From the NCBI GenBank assembly GCA_030671645.1, contig DAOVHV010000006.1, forward strand, positions 1 to 16,779: a stretch of 16,779 nucleotides of DNA, written 5' to 3'. Positions within the stretch are counted from its first letter, which is position 1, and each line of letters begins with the position of its first letter. Of the stretch, positions 7,193 through 14,418 are shown piece after piece. The notes under the pieces were generated by a model, which did not search any database, was not told the origin of the DNA, and saw nothing but the letters and a program-made list of their open reading frames with translations. The stretch comes from a bacterium (GTDB lineage Bacteria > Bipolaricaulota > Bipolaricaulia > UBA7950 > UBA9294). The position numbers and the translations under genes are program-made.

Positions 7193-7814
7193 AGCAAGAC
7201 TTTACTCATTCGCCGGCGCGAGCGACCCTCAGACGACGTCGCTTGACGATCGGATATTTGCAGCCAACATAAATGAAGATCTGTTATACCGCGTGGTGCG
7301 AATGCAACTGGGCAACCGTCGCCAGGGAACGCACTCCACGAAGACGCGTGGCGAAGTCAGAGGCGGCGGCCGCAAGCCATGGCGTCAGAAAGGTACCGGT
7401 CGGGCGCGGGCTGGTTCTCGGCGTTCACCCCTTTGGGTCGGCGGTGGAACGATCTTCGGCCCCAAACCACGATCTTATGAATCGAAACTGACCAAGAAGA
7501 TGAAACTGGGCGCACTTGCCGCCGCGCTTTCCGATCGTGCCGGCTCCGGAAACATTGCATTGATCGATCAGATCGGCTTCGAGGCTCCCAGAACCAAAGC
7601 AGCCGTCGAACTGTTGAATCGTGTGGAGCTATCGGGCAAAACGCTGGTTGTTGTCGCGACGACCGAGTACAATCGAGCGGTTAAGAAATCGTTCACCAAC
7701 CTCCCCAAGGCGAAGTGCATCGCCTGTGGGGGGGTCAATGTTTATGACATCCTTCGTTACGACCATCTGCTGATGACGACGAAGGCAGTAGAAGAACTGA
7801 CGGAGAGGTTTTAG
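7185..7814 (+). CDS. rplD: 50S ribosomal protein L4
   Basis: L4 has a globular domain on the back of the 50S subunit and an extended loop that lines the peptide exit tunnel. The loop is plain here around residues 45-100, with GRKPWRQKGTGRARAG at 62-77, the region altered in some macrolide-resistant strains. I chose the ATG at 7185 (209 residues, MAEARLYSF), not the earlier in-frame GTG at 7128, since it gives the normal family length and has GGGGAAA (7174-7180) in front. It overlaps rplC by eight bases, which suggests translational coupling. In E. coli L4 represses its own operon through the S10 leader; that leader has no counterpart here. rplW follows after two bases. Confidence 0.97.
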   Translation: MAEARLYSFAGASDPQTTSLDDRIFAANINEDLLYRVVRMQLGNRRQGTHSTKTRGEVRGGGRKPWRQKGTGRARAGSRRSPLWVGGGTIFGPKPRSYESKLTKKMKLGALAAALSDRAGSGNIALIDQIGFEAPRTKAAVELLNRVELSGKTLVVVATTEYNRAVKKSFTNLPKAKCIACGGVNVYDILRYDHLLMTTKAVEELTERF

Positions 7815-7816
7815 TC

Positions 7817-8116
7817 ATGGCAAGGTTCGATCATCATGAGGACGTTCTGCTCTCTCCCATTCTTACTGAAGAGGCGTGGCAGAGGATGGAAGAGCGGAAG
7901 TATTCGTTCCGCGTGGCATTGGGTGCGAACAAAATCCAGATCCGCAAAGCTGTCGAGCACCTTTTTGATGTGAAGGTCGAAAAGGTCTGGACGGCCAATC
8001 GTAAAGGCAAACCGAGACGAGAGCGACTGAGCCAACTGCACGGACGAACTCCGCGCTGGCGCAAAGCGATCGTACGACTGGCCCCTGGCGACCGGATTGA
8101 TATTATGAGAGGCTAG
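7817..8116 (+). CDS. rplW: 50S ribosomal protein L23
   Basis: L23 sits at the exit of the peptide tunnel and is the docking site for trigger factor and the signal recognition particle. The 99-residue product has the typical opening PILTEEAWQRMEERKYSF, then the conserved NKIQIRKAVEHLFDVKVEKV segment, and a basic loop (NRKGKPRRER) which in the family reaches toward the tunnel. Its length is normal. GGAGAGG (7802-7808), inside the end of rplD, is the ribosome-binding site; the two genes are separated by two bases and rplB starts three bases after the TAG stop. Confidence 0.97.
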   Translation: MARFDHHEDVLLSPILTEEAWQRMEERKYSFRVALGANKIQIRKAVEHLFDVKVEKVWTANRKGKPRRERLSQLHGRTPRWRKAIVRLAPGDRIDIMRG

Positions 8117-8119
8117 GAC

Positions 8120-8956
8120 ATGACGCTGAAACGATACAATCCAACGTCCCCAGGACGTCGCCATGCGGAGCTTCCCGATTTCTCGGAGTTGTCCAAAGTT
8201 GCACCCGAGAAGAGCTTGCTGCGACCGATCACGAAGACCGGCGGACGCAACAACCAAGGCCGAATTACGTCCCGTTTCCGCGGTGGCGGACACAAGCGCC
8301 GCTACCGAGTCATCGATTTTACGCGTGGGAAGCAAGGTATTCCTGCCCGCGTTGCCACGCGTGAATACGATCCGAACCGATCGGCTTGGATCACCTTGCT
8401 ACACTATGTTGACGGTGAGAAGCGCTACATTGTGGCTCCGGTGGAACTGGAAATCGGCGCCATGGTTGAATCGGGAGAAAACGCGGAAGTTCGCGTGGGG
8501 AACGCGATGCCTTTGGCTCGCATCCCGCTGGGTGCGGTTATTCACAATCTGGAATTCTCTCCCGGCAGCGGAGGAAAGATCGCCCGATCCGCCGGGACAT
8601 CGGCCAAGCTGATAGGCAAAGAAGGAACGCAAGCACACATTCGTCTCCCTTCGGGTGAGGTTCGCATCTTCAGCACGGCTTGTCGCGCCACTATCGGAGA
8701 GGTTTCCAATCCCGATCACAAAAATATCAAGCACGGAAAAGCCGGACGCGTGAGACATCTGGGTCGGAAACCGCACGTTCGCGGTGTAGCCATGAACCCG
8801 GTTGATCACCCGCATGGTGGTGGTGAGGGACGTGCTCGAGTCGGTCGTCCGCAAGTTTCCCCGACTGGTGTGCTCGCCAAAGGCGGGCGTACGCGAAAGA
8901 AGAGGAAGAAGAGCACGGCCTTGATCGTGCGACGAGCTGGCAAGGGCCGACGGTAA
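8120..8956 (+). CDS. rplB: 50S ribosomal protein L2
   Basis: L2 is among the most conserved large-subunit proteins; it is required for subunit association and for peptidyl transferase activity. The 278-residue product shows the RNA-binding core (NNQGRITSRFRGGGHKRRYR near 44-63), the SH3-like and OB-like middle part, and the signature GVAMNPVDHPHGGGEGR, where His230 corresponds to the histidine (229 in E. coli) implicated in activity. The C terminus is strongly basic (RTRKKRKKSTALIVRR). Start and length agree with the family. It lies between rplW (three bases) and rpsS (nine bases); its TAA stop runs into the rpsS AAGGAG. Confidence 0.98.
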   Translation: MTLKRYNPTSPGRRHAELPDFSELSKVAPEKSLLRPITKTGGRNNQGRITSRFRGGGHKRRYRVIDFTRGKQGIPARVATREYDPNRSAWITLLHYVDGEKRYIVAPVELEIGAMVESGENAEVRVGNAMPLARIPLGAVIHNLEFSPGSGGKIARSAGTSAKLIGKEGTQAHIRLPSGEVRIFSTACRATIGEVSNPDHKNIKHGKAGRVRHLGRKPHVRGVAMNPVDHPHGGGEGRARVGRPQVSPTGVLAKGGRTRKKRKKSTALIVRRAGKGRR

Positions 8957-8965
8957 GGAGAAAAC

Positions 8966-9250
8966 ATGCCCAGATCGACGAACAAAGGACCGTTTGTCAA
9001 GGAGAGCCTTCTTAAGAAGGTTCAGCGTGCCAAGCGTGGAGAGATTGACGAGATTATCACATGGTCGCGTGCTTCGATGATAATCCCCGATATGGTGGGG
9101 TTGACGATCAGAGTTCATAACGGGAAGGTTCACGTGCCCGTTTATGTTGTTGAGAACATGGTAGGACACAAGTTGGGCGAGTTTTCCCCGACGCGAACGT
9201 TCCGTGGTCATGGTGGAATGAAGAGAAAGAGGGCTCCTGGCCTGACGTAG
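8966..9250 (+). CDS. rpsS: 30S ribosomal protein S19
   Basis: S19 is a 30S head protein that forms a complex with S13 and contacts the A-site tRNA region. The 94-residue product matches the family throughout: MPRSTNKGPFVKESLLKKV, TWSRASMIIPDMVG, then VYVVENMVGHKLGEF and the C-terminal FSPTRTFRGHG with a basic end. The ATG has AAGGAG (8955-8960) five bases upstream, overlapping the rplB stop codon. The TAG stop is immediately followed by GGAG, which serves rplV. Confidence 0.98.
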   Translation: MPRSTNKGPFVKESLLKKVQRAKRGEIDEIITWSRASMIIPDMVGLTIRVHNGKVHVPVYVVENMVGHKLGEFSPTRTFRGHGGMKRKRAPGLT

Positions 9251-9262
9251 GGAGAAAGAATC

Positions 9263-9604
9263 ATGGAAGCACGAGCTGTTGCCAAATACGTACGCATGTC
9301 TACACGGAAGGCTCGATTAGTAATTGACGCCATTCGTGGGAAGAATGTCAATGATGCCTTGCAGATCGTGCGGCTTTCTGGCAAGAAAGCGGCACGGCCT
9401 ATTCGCAAGACGTTGGAGTCAGCCATTGCCAACGCTGAGAACAATTTTGACATCAATGTAGATGAGTTGTATGTGGTCAAGGCAACCGCTGATATGGGCA
9501 GGGCTCTTCGACGCCTCCGCCCACGAGCGTATGGCCGGGCAGATATCATCCGCCGACCGACGAGTCACATTACCATCGTTGTCGGTGATAGGGAGAGTGA
9601 ATAA
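9263..9604 (+). CDS. rplV: 50S ribosomal protein L22
   Basis: L22 binds all 23S rRNA domains and sends a long beta-hairpin into the peptide exit tunnel, opposite that of L4. The 113-residue product starts AVAKYVRMSTRKARLVID and has the family pattern of helices followed by the hairpin (RLRPRAYGRADIIRRP) and the terminal strand SHITIVV. Length is normal, with no deletion or duplication in the hairpin tip that would suggest macrolide resistance. The TAG-GGAG junction at 9248-9254 places the ribosome-binding site on the end of rpsS. The TAA stop overlaps the rpsC ATG by one base. Confidence 0.98.
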   Translation: MEARAVAKYVRMSTRKARLVIDAIRGKNVNDALQIVRLSGKKAARPIRKTLESAIANAENNFDINVDELYVVKATADMGRALRRLRPRAYGRADIIRRPTSHITIVVGDRESE

Positions 9605-10257
9605 TGGGCCAGAAGATCCATCCGTTGGGTTTCCGCATTGGGGTCAACCGAAAATGGGTTTCCAATTGGTATAACCCCGCACTGGCCCCTGAGTACATTG
9701 CCGAGGACAAACGAATTCGCGACCTGATTGCCGAGCGATATCGCCGTGCATCAGTGTCTGAAGTAAACATCGAGCGATCGAAAGAAGATCGCGTTTCGAT
9801 CATCATCCGATCGGCTCGCCCCGGCATCATTATCGGCCGAGGTGGGTCTGAGATCGAAAAACTACAGGCAGCGTTGGAAGACTTGACCGAACGTCATGTT
9901 AAGGTATCAATCCAAGAGATCGAACGTCCGGACCTGGAAGCTCGTTTGGTTGCCCAGGACGTGGCTATTCAGATTGAAAACCGCACTGCTCCCGCCCGTG
10001 TCATGAAGGAAGCGATGCGCCGGGTGATGGGTGCCGGTGCCGGTGGTGTCAAGTTCAAGGTAAGCGGCCGATTGGGGGGCGCAGATATCGCACGCTCCAT
10101 CACCATGAAGGAAGGTCGCATCCCGCTTCAGACGATTCGAGCCGACATTGACTATGGCTTGGTGGAAGCGCGCACGAAGTACGGAAACATCGGCGTCAAG
10201 GTATGGATCTACCGTGGCGATCATCCGCGCAAAGGTCAGCGGGAAGAGGTGAACTAG
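9604..10257 (+). CDS. rpsC: 30S ribosomal protein S3
   Basis: S3 lines the mRNA entry tunnel with S4 and S5 and takes part in mRNA unwinding. The 217-residue product opens with MGQKIHPLGFRIGVNR, carries a type II KH domain with the GxxG loop in PGIIIGRGGSEIEKL, and ends with the S3 C-terminal domain (GRLGGADIARSITMKEGRIPLQT, then KYGNIGVKVWIYRG). The start overlaps the rplV stop by one base (TAATG), with GGGAGAG at 9591-9597 as ribosome-binding site inside rplV. rplP begins one base after the TAG stop. Confidence 0.98.
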   Translation: MGQKIHPLGFRIGVNRKWVSNWYNPALAPEYIAEDKRIRDLIAERYRRASVSEVNIERSKEDRVSIIIRSARPGIIIGRGGSEIEKLQAALEDLTERHVKVSIQEIERPDLEARLVAQDVAIQIENRTAPARVMKEAMRRVMGAGAGGVKFKVSGRLGGADIARSITMKEGRIPLQTIRADIDYGLVEARTKYGNIGVKVWIYRGDHPRKGQREEVN

Positions 10258-10258
10258 C

Positions 10259-10690
10259 ATGGCACTCCTATTCCCGAAACGTACCAAACATCGAAAGACT
10301 CATCGTGGGAAGCGTCGGGGCAAAGCCACTCGAGGAGCGACCCTCGTGTTCGGCGAGTACGGCATCCAAGCCCTGGAAGCTGCTTGGATCACGGGCGCTC
10401 AAATAGAGGCCTGCCGAACTACCATCGCTCGAACCACTCAGCGCGGAGCGCGCATTTGGATTCGCATCTTCCCGGATAAGCCGATTACCAAGCATCCGGC
10501 TGAGGCGCGGATGGGAAAAGGCAAGGGCCCGGTGGACCATTGGGTCGCCGTCGTTCGGCCGGGAACGATCCTGTTTGAAATCTCCGGTCTGGGAGAACAG
10601 CAAGCCAAGCGAGTGCATGAATTGGTCAGCCATAAGTTGCCCATTCGGACAAAACTGAAACAGAGAATCGTTCTTGGAGGAGAGGTATGA
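10259..10690 (+). CDS. rplP: 50S ribosomal protein L16
   Basis: L16 organises the A-site side of the large subunit and contacts the tRNA elbow. The 143-residue product contains the conserved core: PKRTKHRKTHRG, GEYGIQALEAAWIT, WIRIFPDKPITKHPAE and RMGKGKG at 84-90, followed by WVAVVRPG. The C terminus (IRTKLKQRIVLGGEV) runs a few residues longer than the E. coli protein. The 3' end overlaps rpmC by four bases (ATGA), and AGGAG from its last codons forms the rpmC ribosome-binding site. Confidence 0.98.
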   Translation: MALLFPKRTKHRKTHRGKRRGKATRGATLVFGEYGIQALEAAWITGAQIEACRTTIARTTQRGARIWIRIFPDKPITKHPAEARMGKGKGPVDHWVAVVRPGTILFEISGLGEQQAKRVHELVSHKLPIRTKLKQRIVLGGEV

Positions 10691-10890
10691 AGGCTGCGGA
10701 ATTGCGCGAGTTGACGCCTGAGGAGCTTGCGCAGAGAGAATTGGAGCTCAAGCGAAAGCTCTTCAATCTGCGATTCCAGCGCGCGTCCGGAGAGCTTGAC
10801 AACAGTGCGGAGCTGAAGAAGACGCGGAAGGACATTGCACGGGTGATGACCATCATCGCAGATCGCACGCTGGGGGCGAGCGGCTCATGA
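10687..10890 (+). CDS. rpmC: 50S ribosomal protein L29
   Basis: L29 is a small two-helix protein at the rim of the peptide exit tunnel, next to L23. The 67-residue product has the typical pattern: KAAELRELTPEELAQRELELK, then LFNLRFQRASGELDNSAELKKTRKDIARVMTII. Both ends overlap neighbours by four bases (ATGA with rplP upstream and rpsQ downstream), an arrangement that normally couples translation of the three genes. Confidence 0.97.
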   Translation: MKAAELRELTPEELAQRELELKRKLFNLRFQRASGELDNSAELKKTRKDIARVMTIIADRTLGASGS

Positions 10891-11132
10891 AGAAGATAAG
10901 AATTGGGCAAGTTGTCAGTGACAAGATGACGCAGACGATTGTAGTTCGGGTGGAGGAACGAAAGCTGCATCCGAAGTATCGAAAACACATCCGCCGTCAC
11001 GTCAAGTTTCATGCACACGATTCTCAGGAGACCGCCGGTGTGGGCGACATCGTGAAGATCGAGGAATGTCGTCCGTTGAGTCGCCTGAAGCGCTGGCGGC
11101 TCATCGAGGTTCTTGAGCGAGCGGAGGAGTAG
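10887..11132 (+). CDS. rpsQ: 30S ribosomal protein S17
   Basis: S17 is an OB-fold primary binder of 16S rRNA that helps fold the 5' domain. The 81-residue product matches the family: GQVVSDKMTQTIVVRVEERKLHPKY, followed by the VGDIVKIEECRPLSRLKRWRLIEVL signature. The ATG overlaps the rpmC stop by four bases. Upstream purines are weak (GGGGGCGAG within rpmC), so translation may depend on coupling to rpmC. The end of the gene carries GGAGGAG (11123-11129), which serves rplN two bases beyond the TAG stop. Confidence 0.97.
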   Translation: MKKIRIGQVVSDKMTQTIVVRVEERKLHPKYRKHIRRHVKFHAHDSQETAGVGDIVKIEECRPLSRLKRWRLIEVLERAEE

Positions 11133-11134
11133 CC

Positions 11135-11503
11135 ATGATTCAGATGCAAACGATGCTCAAAGTGGCCGACAACTCCGGTGCCAAGCTTGTTCGTTGTATC
11201 AACGTGCTGGGGCCGTCCAACCGGCGCCATGGTGTAATCGGGGACATTGTGGTTGCTTCGGTGAGGAAGCGGCTTCCCACCAGCGATATCGCGAAGGGTG
11301 AAATCGTTCGTGGCGTCATCGTACGCACACGACGGCCTTATCGGCGCAAGGACGGAACGTTCGTGCGATTCGACGACAACGCGATCGTATTGATCAACCA
11401 GCAGGGAGAACCAATTGGAACGCGAGTGTTCGGTCCAGTGGCGCGTGAGCTGCGAGACAAGAAGATGATGAGGATCATTTCGCTCGCACCAGAGGTCCTA
11501 TAG
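11135..11503 (+). CDS. rplN: 50S ribosomal protein L14
   Basis: L14 lies on the subunit interface, contributes to an intersubunit bridge and is the binding site of the silencing factor RsfS in bacteria that have it. The 122-residue product is a full-length, highly conserved L14: MIQMQTMLKVADNSGAK, GDIVVASVRKRLP, GEIVRGVIVRTRRPYRRKDG and the end FGPVARELRDKKMMRIISLAPEVL. The start is set by the family start and by GGAGGAG in the tail of rpsQ. The TAG stop merges with the AGGAGAG that precedes rplX. Confidence 0.98.
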   Translation: MIQMQTMLKVADNSGAKLVRCINVLGPSNRRHGVIGDIVVASVRKRLPTSDIAKGEIVRGVIVRTRRPYRRKDGTFVRFDDNAIVLINQQGEPIGTRVFGPVARELRDKKMMRIISLAPEVL

Positions 11504-11515
11504 GAGAGAGCGGTC

Positions 11516-11827
11516 ATGAAAAAGGTAAAGAAGGGTGATCGAGTTCAGGTAATCGCAGGAAACGACCGGGGGAAAATCGGTCGCGTACTTACCGTCTATC
11601 CTGAGCGTGAGCGTGCCATCGTCGAGAACGTGCACATGATCACCAAGCATCAGCGAGCGACACAGAACTTACGTCAACCCGGCATCGTCAAGAGAGAAGG
11701 AACGATCAACCTGTCGAACCTTCTGCCGATCTGTCCGGAATGCGATGAGCCGACGCGTGTCGGCTTCGTTGAAGTGGAAGGGAAGAAAATGCGGCGCTGC
11801 AAGCAGTGCGGGGAGAATTTCGAATAA
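11516..11827 (+). CDS. rplX: 50S ribosomal protein L24, four-cysteine form
   Basis: L24 is an assembly-initiating 23S rRNA binder whose KOW-type SH3 domain lies close to the peptide exit tunnel. The 103-residue product has the KOW segment GDRVQVIAGNDRGKIGRV (8-24) and the HQRATQNLRQPGIVKREG stretch. The C-terminal part carries two CxxC pairs (Cys73, Cys76, Cys95, Cys98), so this is a zinc-binding L24; E. coli lacks these cysteines. AGGAGAG starting within the rplN stop codon is the ribosome-binding site. The gap to rplE is two bases, leaving no room for the intercistronic S8 operator of E. coli. Confidence 0.97.
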   Translation: MKKVKKGDRVQVIAGNDRGKIGRVLTVYPERERAIVENVHMITKHQRATQNLRQPGIVKREGTINLSNLLPICPECDEPTRVGFVEVEGKKMRRCKQCGENFE

Positions 11828-11829
11828 TC

Positions 11830-12360
11830 ATGTTGCGCGAACGTTACGAAACAGAGATTGCTCCGAAGCTAAAAGACGAGCTCGGATTGTCCAATGTGAT
11901 GGAAATTCCGCGAGTCGTCAAAGTCACCCTGAACATGGGGGTTGGCGATAAAGACAACCCTAAGGTTCTGGAAGGAGCGGTCAATAATCTGACCAAGTTC
12001 ACCGGACAGAAGCCGATCATCACCAAGGCCAAGAAGTCGATCTCAGATTTCAAGCTGGTCCAGGGTGATCCGATCGGCTGCAAGGTGACACTGCGCCGGG
12101 ATCAGGCTTATGAATTCTTGAATCGGCTGTTCAATGCCGTACTGCCGGGTATTAGAGATTTCCGTGGCCTGTCTTCATCGGCGTTCGACGGACGTGGCAA
12201 CTACACGCTTGGATTGCGGGAGCAACTTTCATTCCCGGAGATCAGCTATAGCGAGGTCGTAAAAACCCAGGGAATGGATATCACGATCGTGACAACGGCA
12301 AGAACGGACAGGGAAGGTTATGCCTTGCTCAAGGCGTTGGGCTTCCCATTCAACGATTAA
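11830..12360 (+). CDS. rplE: 50S ribosomal protein L5
   Basis: L5 is part of the 5S rRNA-protein complex of the central protuberance and contacts the P-site tRNA and the 30S head. The 176-residue product includes VVKVTLNMGVGDK, TGQKPIITKAKKSISDFK, the RDFRGLSSSAFDGRGNY segment and the C-terminal GMDITIVTTARTDREGYALLKALGFPF. I prefer the ATG at 11830 because MLRERYETEIAPKL aligns with the usual family start; an in-frame GTG at 11806 would add eight residues that do not resemble L5 and would overlap rplX. The nearest purine-rich site (GGGAG, 11811-11815) is far, so translation may be coupled to rplX. Confidence 0.96.
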   Translation: MLRERYETEIAPKLKDELGLSNVMEIPRVVKVTLNMGVGDKDNPKVLEGAVNNLTKFTGQKPIITKAKKSISDFKLVQGDPIGCKVTLRRDQAYEFLNRLFNAVLPGIRDFRGLSSSAFDGRGNYTLGLREQLSFPEISYSEVVKTQGMDITIVTTARTDREGYALLKALGFPFND

Positions 12361-12370
12361 GGAGGGCGAC

Positions 12371-12556
12371 ATGGCACGAACATCACTGATTGTAAAGAGC
12401 AAGCGATCGCCGAAATTCAGTTCGCGGGGATACAATCGATGTTCCCTGTGTGGGCGCCCTCATGCCTACATTCGCGATTTTGGAGTTTGCCGACTCTGTT
12501 TTCGGAAGCTTGCACATCTCGGGGAAATCCCGGGCGTAAAGAAGGCGAGTTGGTAA
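12371..12556 (+). CDS. rpsN: 30S ribosomal protein S14, type Z (zinc-binding)
   Basis: S14 belongs to the 30S head next to S3, S10 and S19. The 61-residue product is the short type Z form with a four-cysteine zinc site: Cys24, Cys27, Cys40 and Cys43 in YNRCSLCGRP and VCRLCF, followed by the conserved end LAHLGEIPGVKKASW. The start is the ATG at 12371, preceded by a strong AAGGAGG (12359-12365) that overlaps the rplE TAA stop. The same frame is open further upstream, but that part overlaps rplE and has no S14 similarity. No zinc-free paralogue is present in the window. rpsH starts one base after the stop. Confidence 0.98.
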   Translation: MARTSLIVKSKRSPKFSSRGYNRCSLCGRPHAYIRDFGVCRLCFRKLAHLGEIPGVKKASW

Positions 12557-12557
12557 G

Positions 12558-12962
12558 ATGATTCCTTATCCGATTGGAGATATGTTGACCCGGATTCGAA
12601 ACGCGAACTCGTGTTTCCATCCGTCCGTATCCATGCCCCACTCGAAGATGAAGGAAGCAGTCGCTCGAATCTTGGAGTCGGAAGGATACATTGTAGGATT
12701 TGAAGTCGTGGAAAAAGAACCTCAGCCTGAGCTGAAGATTCAATTGAAGTATCAAGGTGACCGGGCAGACACTGTTTGTGCGATCAGTACGATACGTTTG
12801 GTAAGCAAGCCGAGCCGCAGGGTTTACGTTGGGAAGGGCGCTGTCCCGCAGCCGTTGGGAGGAATGGGCACGAGCATCATTTCTACCTCGCAGGGTATCA
12901 TTTCTGGCAAGGACGCCCGAGTACGTGGCATCGGCGGCGAAGTGCTTTGTGAAGTTTGGTAG
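12558..12962 (+). CDS. rpsH: 30S ribosomal protein S8
   Basis: S8 binds helix 21 of 16S rRNA and is essential for folding of the central domain. The 134-residue product shows the opening PIGDMLTRIRNAN, the MPHSKMKEAVARILESEGYI segment and the C-terminal RNA-binding signature TSIISTSQGIISGKDARVRGIGGEVLCEVW. In E. coli S8 also represses the spc operon by binding near the start of rplE; nothing in the two-base rplX-rplE junction suggests the same here, although a site inside coding sequence cannot be ruled out by eye. The gene follows rpsN by one base, so its ribosome-binding site must lie within rpsN; it is weak (AAGGCGAG, 12542-12549). Confidence 0.98.
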   Translation: MIPYPIGDMLTRIRNANSCFHPSVSMPHSKMKEAVARILESEGYIVGFEVVEKEPQPELKIQLKYQGDRADTVCAISTIRLVSKPSRRVYVGKGAVPQPLGGMGTSIISTSQGIISGKDARVRGIGGEVLCEVW

Positions 12963-12974
12963 GGAGAATCGAAG

Positions 12975-13526
12975 ATGTCCAAAGTAGGCAAAGTACCTAT
13001 TGCGATCCCCGATGGCGTGAAAGTGACTGTGGGCTCTGATTCATTCTCGGTCGAGGGCAAATTCGGCCGTCTTGAACAGATGTTCCATTCGGACATGGTA
13101 CAAATCGTCATTGACGGCGCAGAGGCAACTGTCACGCGTCTCAAGGAAGGCAAAGAATACCGTGCTTTTCATGGGTTGTATCGCAGCTTGTTGGCAAACA
13201 TGGTGCGCGGTGTGTCTGAACGTTGGGAGAAGACGTTGCTTATCCGCGGACTGGGATACCGTGCACGGCTTCAGGGAACGACCCTGGTCCTCGATCTGGG
13301 TTACTCCAATCCGATGGAGTACGAGCTTCCCAAGGACGTGGAAGTGGAACTCCCCAATCCGAATGAAATCATCGTGCGCGGAGCGAACAGGCAGGTTGTC
13401 GGGCAAGTGGCGGCGGAAATTCGCAAATTCCGAAAGCCCAACGTATATGACGGCAAAGGCATTCGTTATCAAAATGAACAGGTCATTCGGAAAGCAGGCA
13501 AACTGGGTGGCCCAGCTGCTGCATAG
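12975..13526 (+). CDS. rplF: 50S ribosomal protein L6
   Basis: L6 lies near the sarcin-ricin loop and the factor-binding site of the 50S subunit. The 183-residue product consists of the usual two similar alpha/beta domains: the first begins SKVGKVPIAIPDGVKVTV, and the second carries the GYRARLQGTTLVLDLGYSNP segment and the signature KFRKPNVYDGKGIRYQNEQVIRKAGK (read as two adjoining parts). It ends in a short alanine-rich tail. It is a few residues longer than E. coli L6 (177). TAGGGAGAA at the rpsH stop supplies the ribosome-binding site. The TAG stop is followed by GGGGAG for rplR. Confidence 0.97.
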   Translation: MSKVGKVPIAIPDGVKVTVGSDSFSVEGKFGRLEQMFHSDMVQIVIDGAEATVTRLKEGKEYRAFHGLYRSLLANMVRGVSERWEKTLLIRGLGYRARLQGTTLVLDLGYSNPMEYELPKDVEVELPNPNEIIVRGANRQVVGQVAAEIRKFRKPNVYDGKGIRYQNEQVIRKAGKLGGPAAA

Positions 13527-13540
13527 GGGGAGTGAGATTC

Positions 13541-13903
13541 ATGGCAAGATTTAGTCGTGCCGCGGAACGCGTGAAGCGGCACAAACGCATTCGGAAGAAG
13601 GTTTCCGGAACGAACGATCGCCCGCGTTTGTGCATCGCCAGGACGTTGCGGCATCTCTATGCGCAGATTATCGATGACGAAGCGAGAGTTACGTTGCTGC
13701 AAGCCTCGACGCTTGAGCCGGCGCTCCGTAATGACCTTCGTGGCGCCAACGTTGCCGCCGCCGAGAAATTGGGCGCGGTTTTGGCCGAACGCGCGAAAGA
13801 GCAAGGCATTTCGTCCGTCGTTTTCGATCGAGGCGGGTATGTCTATCACGGCGTTGTCAGGGCCTTCGCCGAGGCCTGTCGCAAAGGGGGATTGCAGTTC
13901 TGA
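13541..13903 (+). CDS. rplR: 50S ribosomal protein L18
   Basis: L18 binds 5S rRNA and helps attach it to the central protuberance together with L5. The 120-residue product has the basic N-terminal arm (RVKRHKRIRKKVSGTNDRPRL), the strand-rich core with HLYAQIIDD, and the end VVFDRGGYVYHGVVRAFAEACRKGGLQF. I place the start at the ATG at 13541, eight bases after GGGGGAG (13526-13532), which matches normal family length. An in-frame GTG at 13532 would fall on that ribosome-binding site and is rejected. The TGA stop overlaps the rpsE ATG by one base. Confidence 0.97.
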   Translation: MARFSRAAERVKRHKRIRKKVSGTNDRPRLCIARTLRHLYAQIIDDEARVTLLQASTLEPALRNDLRGANVAAAEKLGAVLAERAKEQGISSVVFDRGGYVYHGVVRAFAEACRKGGLQF

Positions 13904-14418
13904 TGCATCGCAATCAGCGTATTCAAGATGAGTTTGAGAATGAGATCATCGACATCCGCCGCGTGAGCAAGGTGACCAAAGGTGGCCGCAACCTCAGGTT
14001 CCGTGTCACCATGGTCGTCGGCGACGGGAAAGGCCGCGTTGGCGTTGGTATTGGCAGTACGACCGAGATCCCGCGAGCGATTCAACAGGCTATTCGAGAC
14101 GCCAAGAAGAGCATTGTCCATGTGAACATGGAGGGCGATACGATACCTCATGAAATCTTGGGCAAGTTCAAGGCAGGCAACGTATTGCTGAAGCCCGCAT
14201 ATCCCGGAACCGGAATCATTGCCGGGACGACGGTGGGTGCCATTTGCCGCCTGGCTGGAATCAAGGACATACTAACCAAGTCTATCGGAACGACCAACCC
14301 ATTGACCCTGTCCAGAGCTGCATTGAAGGGGCTGGGACAATTGCGTAGCCGCCAGGAGATCGAGCAACTTCTTGGTGTGGGCGCGACCACACAGGAGGTA
14401 GAAGAAGATGCGGCTTGA
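13903..14418 (+). CDS. rpsE: 30S ribosomal protein S5
   Basis: S5 lies at the mRNA entry with S3 and S4 and affects decoding accuracy. The 171-residue product has the double-stranded RNA-binding-like N-terminal domain with RRVSKVTKGGRNLRFRV (19-35, covering the loop where spectinomycin resistance arises in E. coli; it appears unaltered) and VVGDGKGRVGVGIG, then the C-terminal domain with IPHEILGKFKAGNVLLKPA, GTGIIAGTTVGA and LAGIKDILTKSIGT. The start overlaps the rplR stop (TGATG), with a GGGGG tract (13886-13890) rather far upstream. The last 11 bases overlap rplO, where most bacteria have rpmD. Confidence 0.97.
   Translation: MHRNQRIQDEFENEIIDIRRVSKVTKGGRNLRFRVTMVVGDGKGRVGVGIGSTTEIPRAIQQAIRDAKKSIVHVNMEGDTIPHEILGKFKAGNVLLKPAYPGTGIIAGTTVGAICRLAGIKDILTKSIGTTNPLTLSRAALKGLGQLRSRQEIEQLLGVGATTQEVEEDAA

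Noticed and set aside
8399..9211. Long antisense open frame (270 codons) across rplB and rpsS
   Set aside because: It lies opposite two fully conserved ribosomal protein genes, matches no family I recognise and is a shadow of their codon pattern.
11806..11829. GTG start for rplE
   Set aside because: The added residues (MRGEFRII) do not resemble L5 and lie within rplX.
13532..13540. GTG start for rplR
   Set aside because: It falls on the purine-rich ribosome-binding site of the ATG at 13541.
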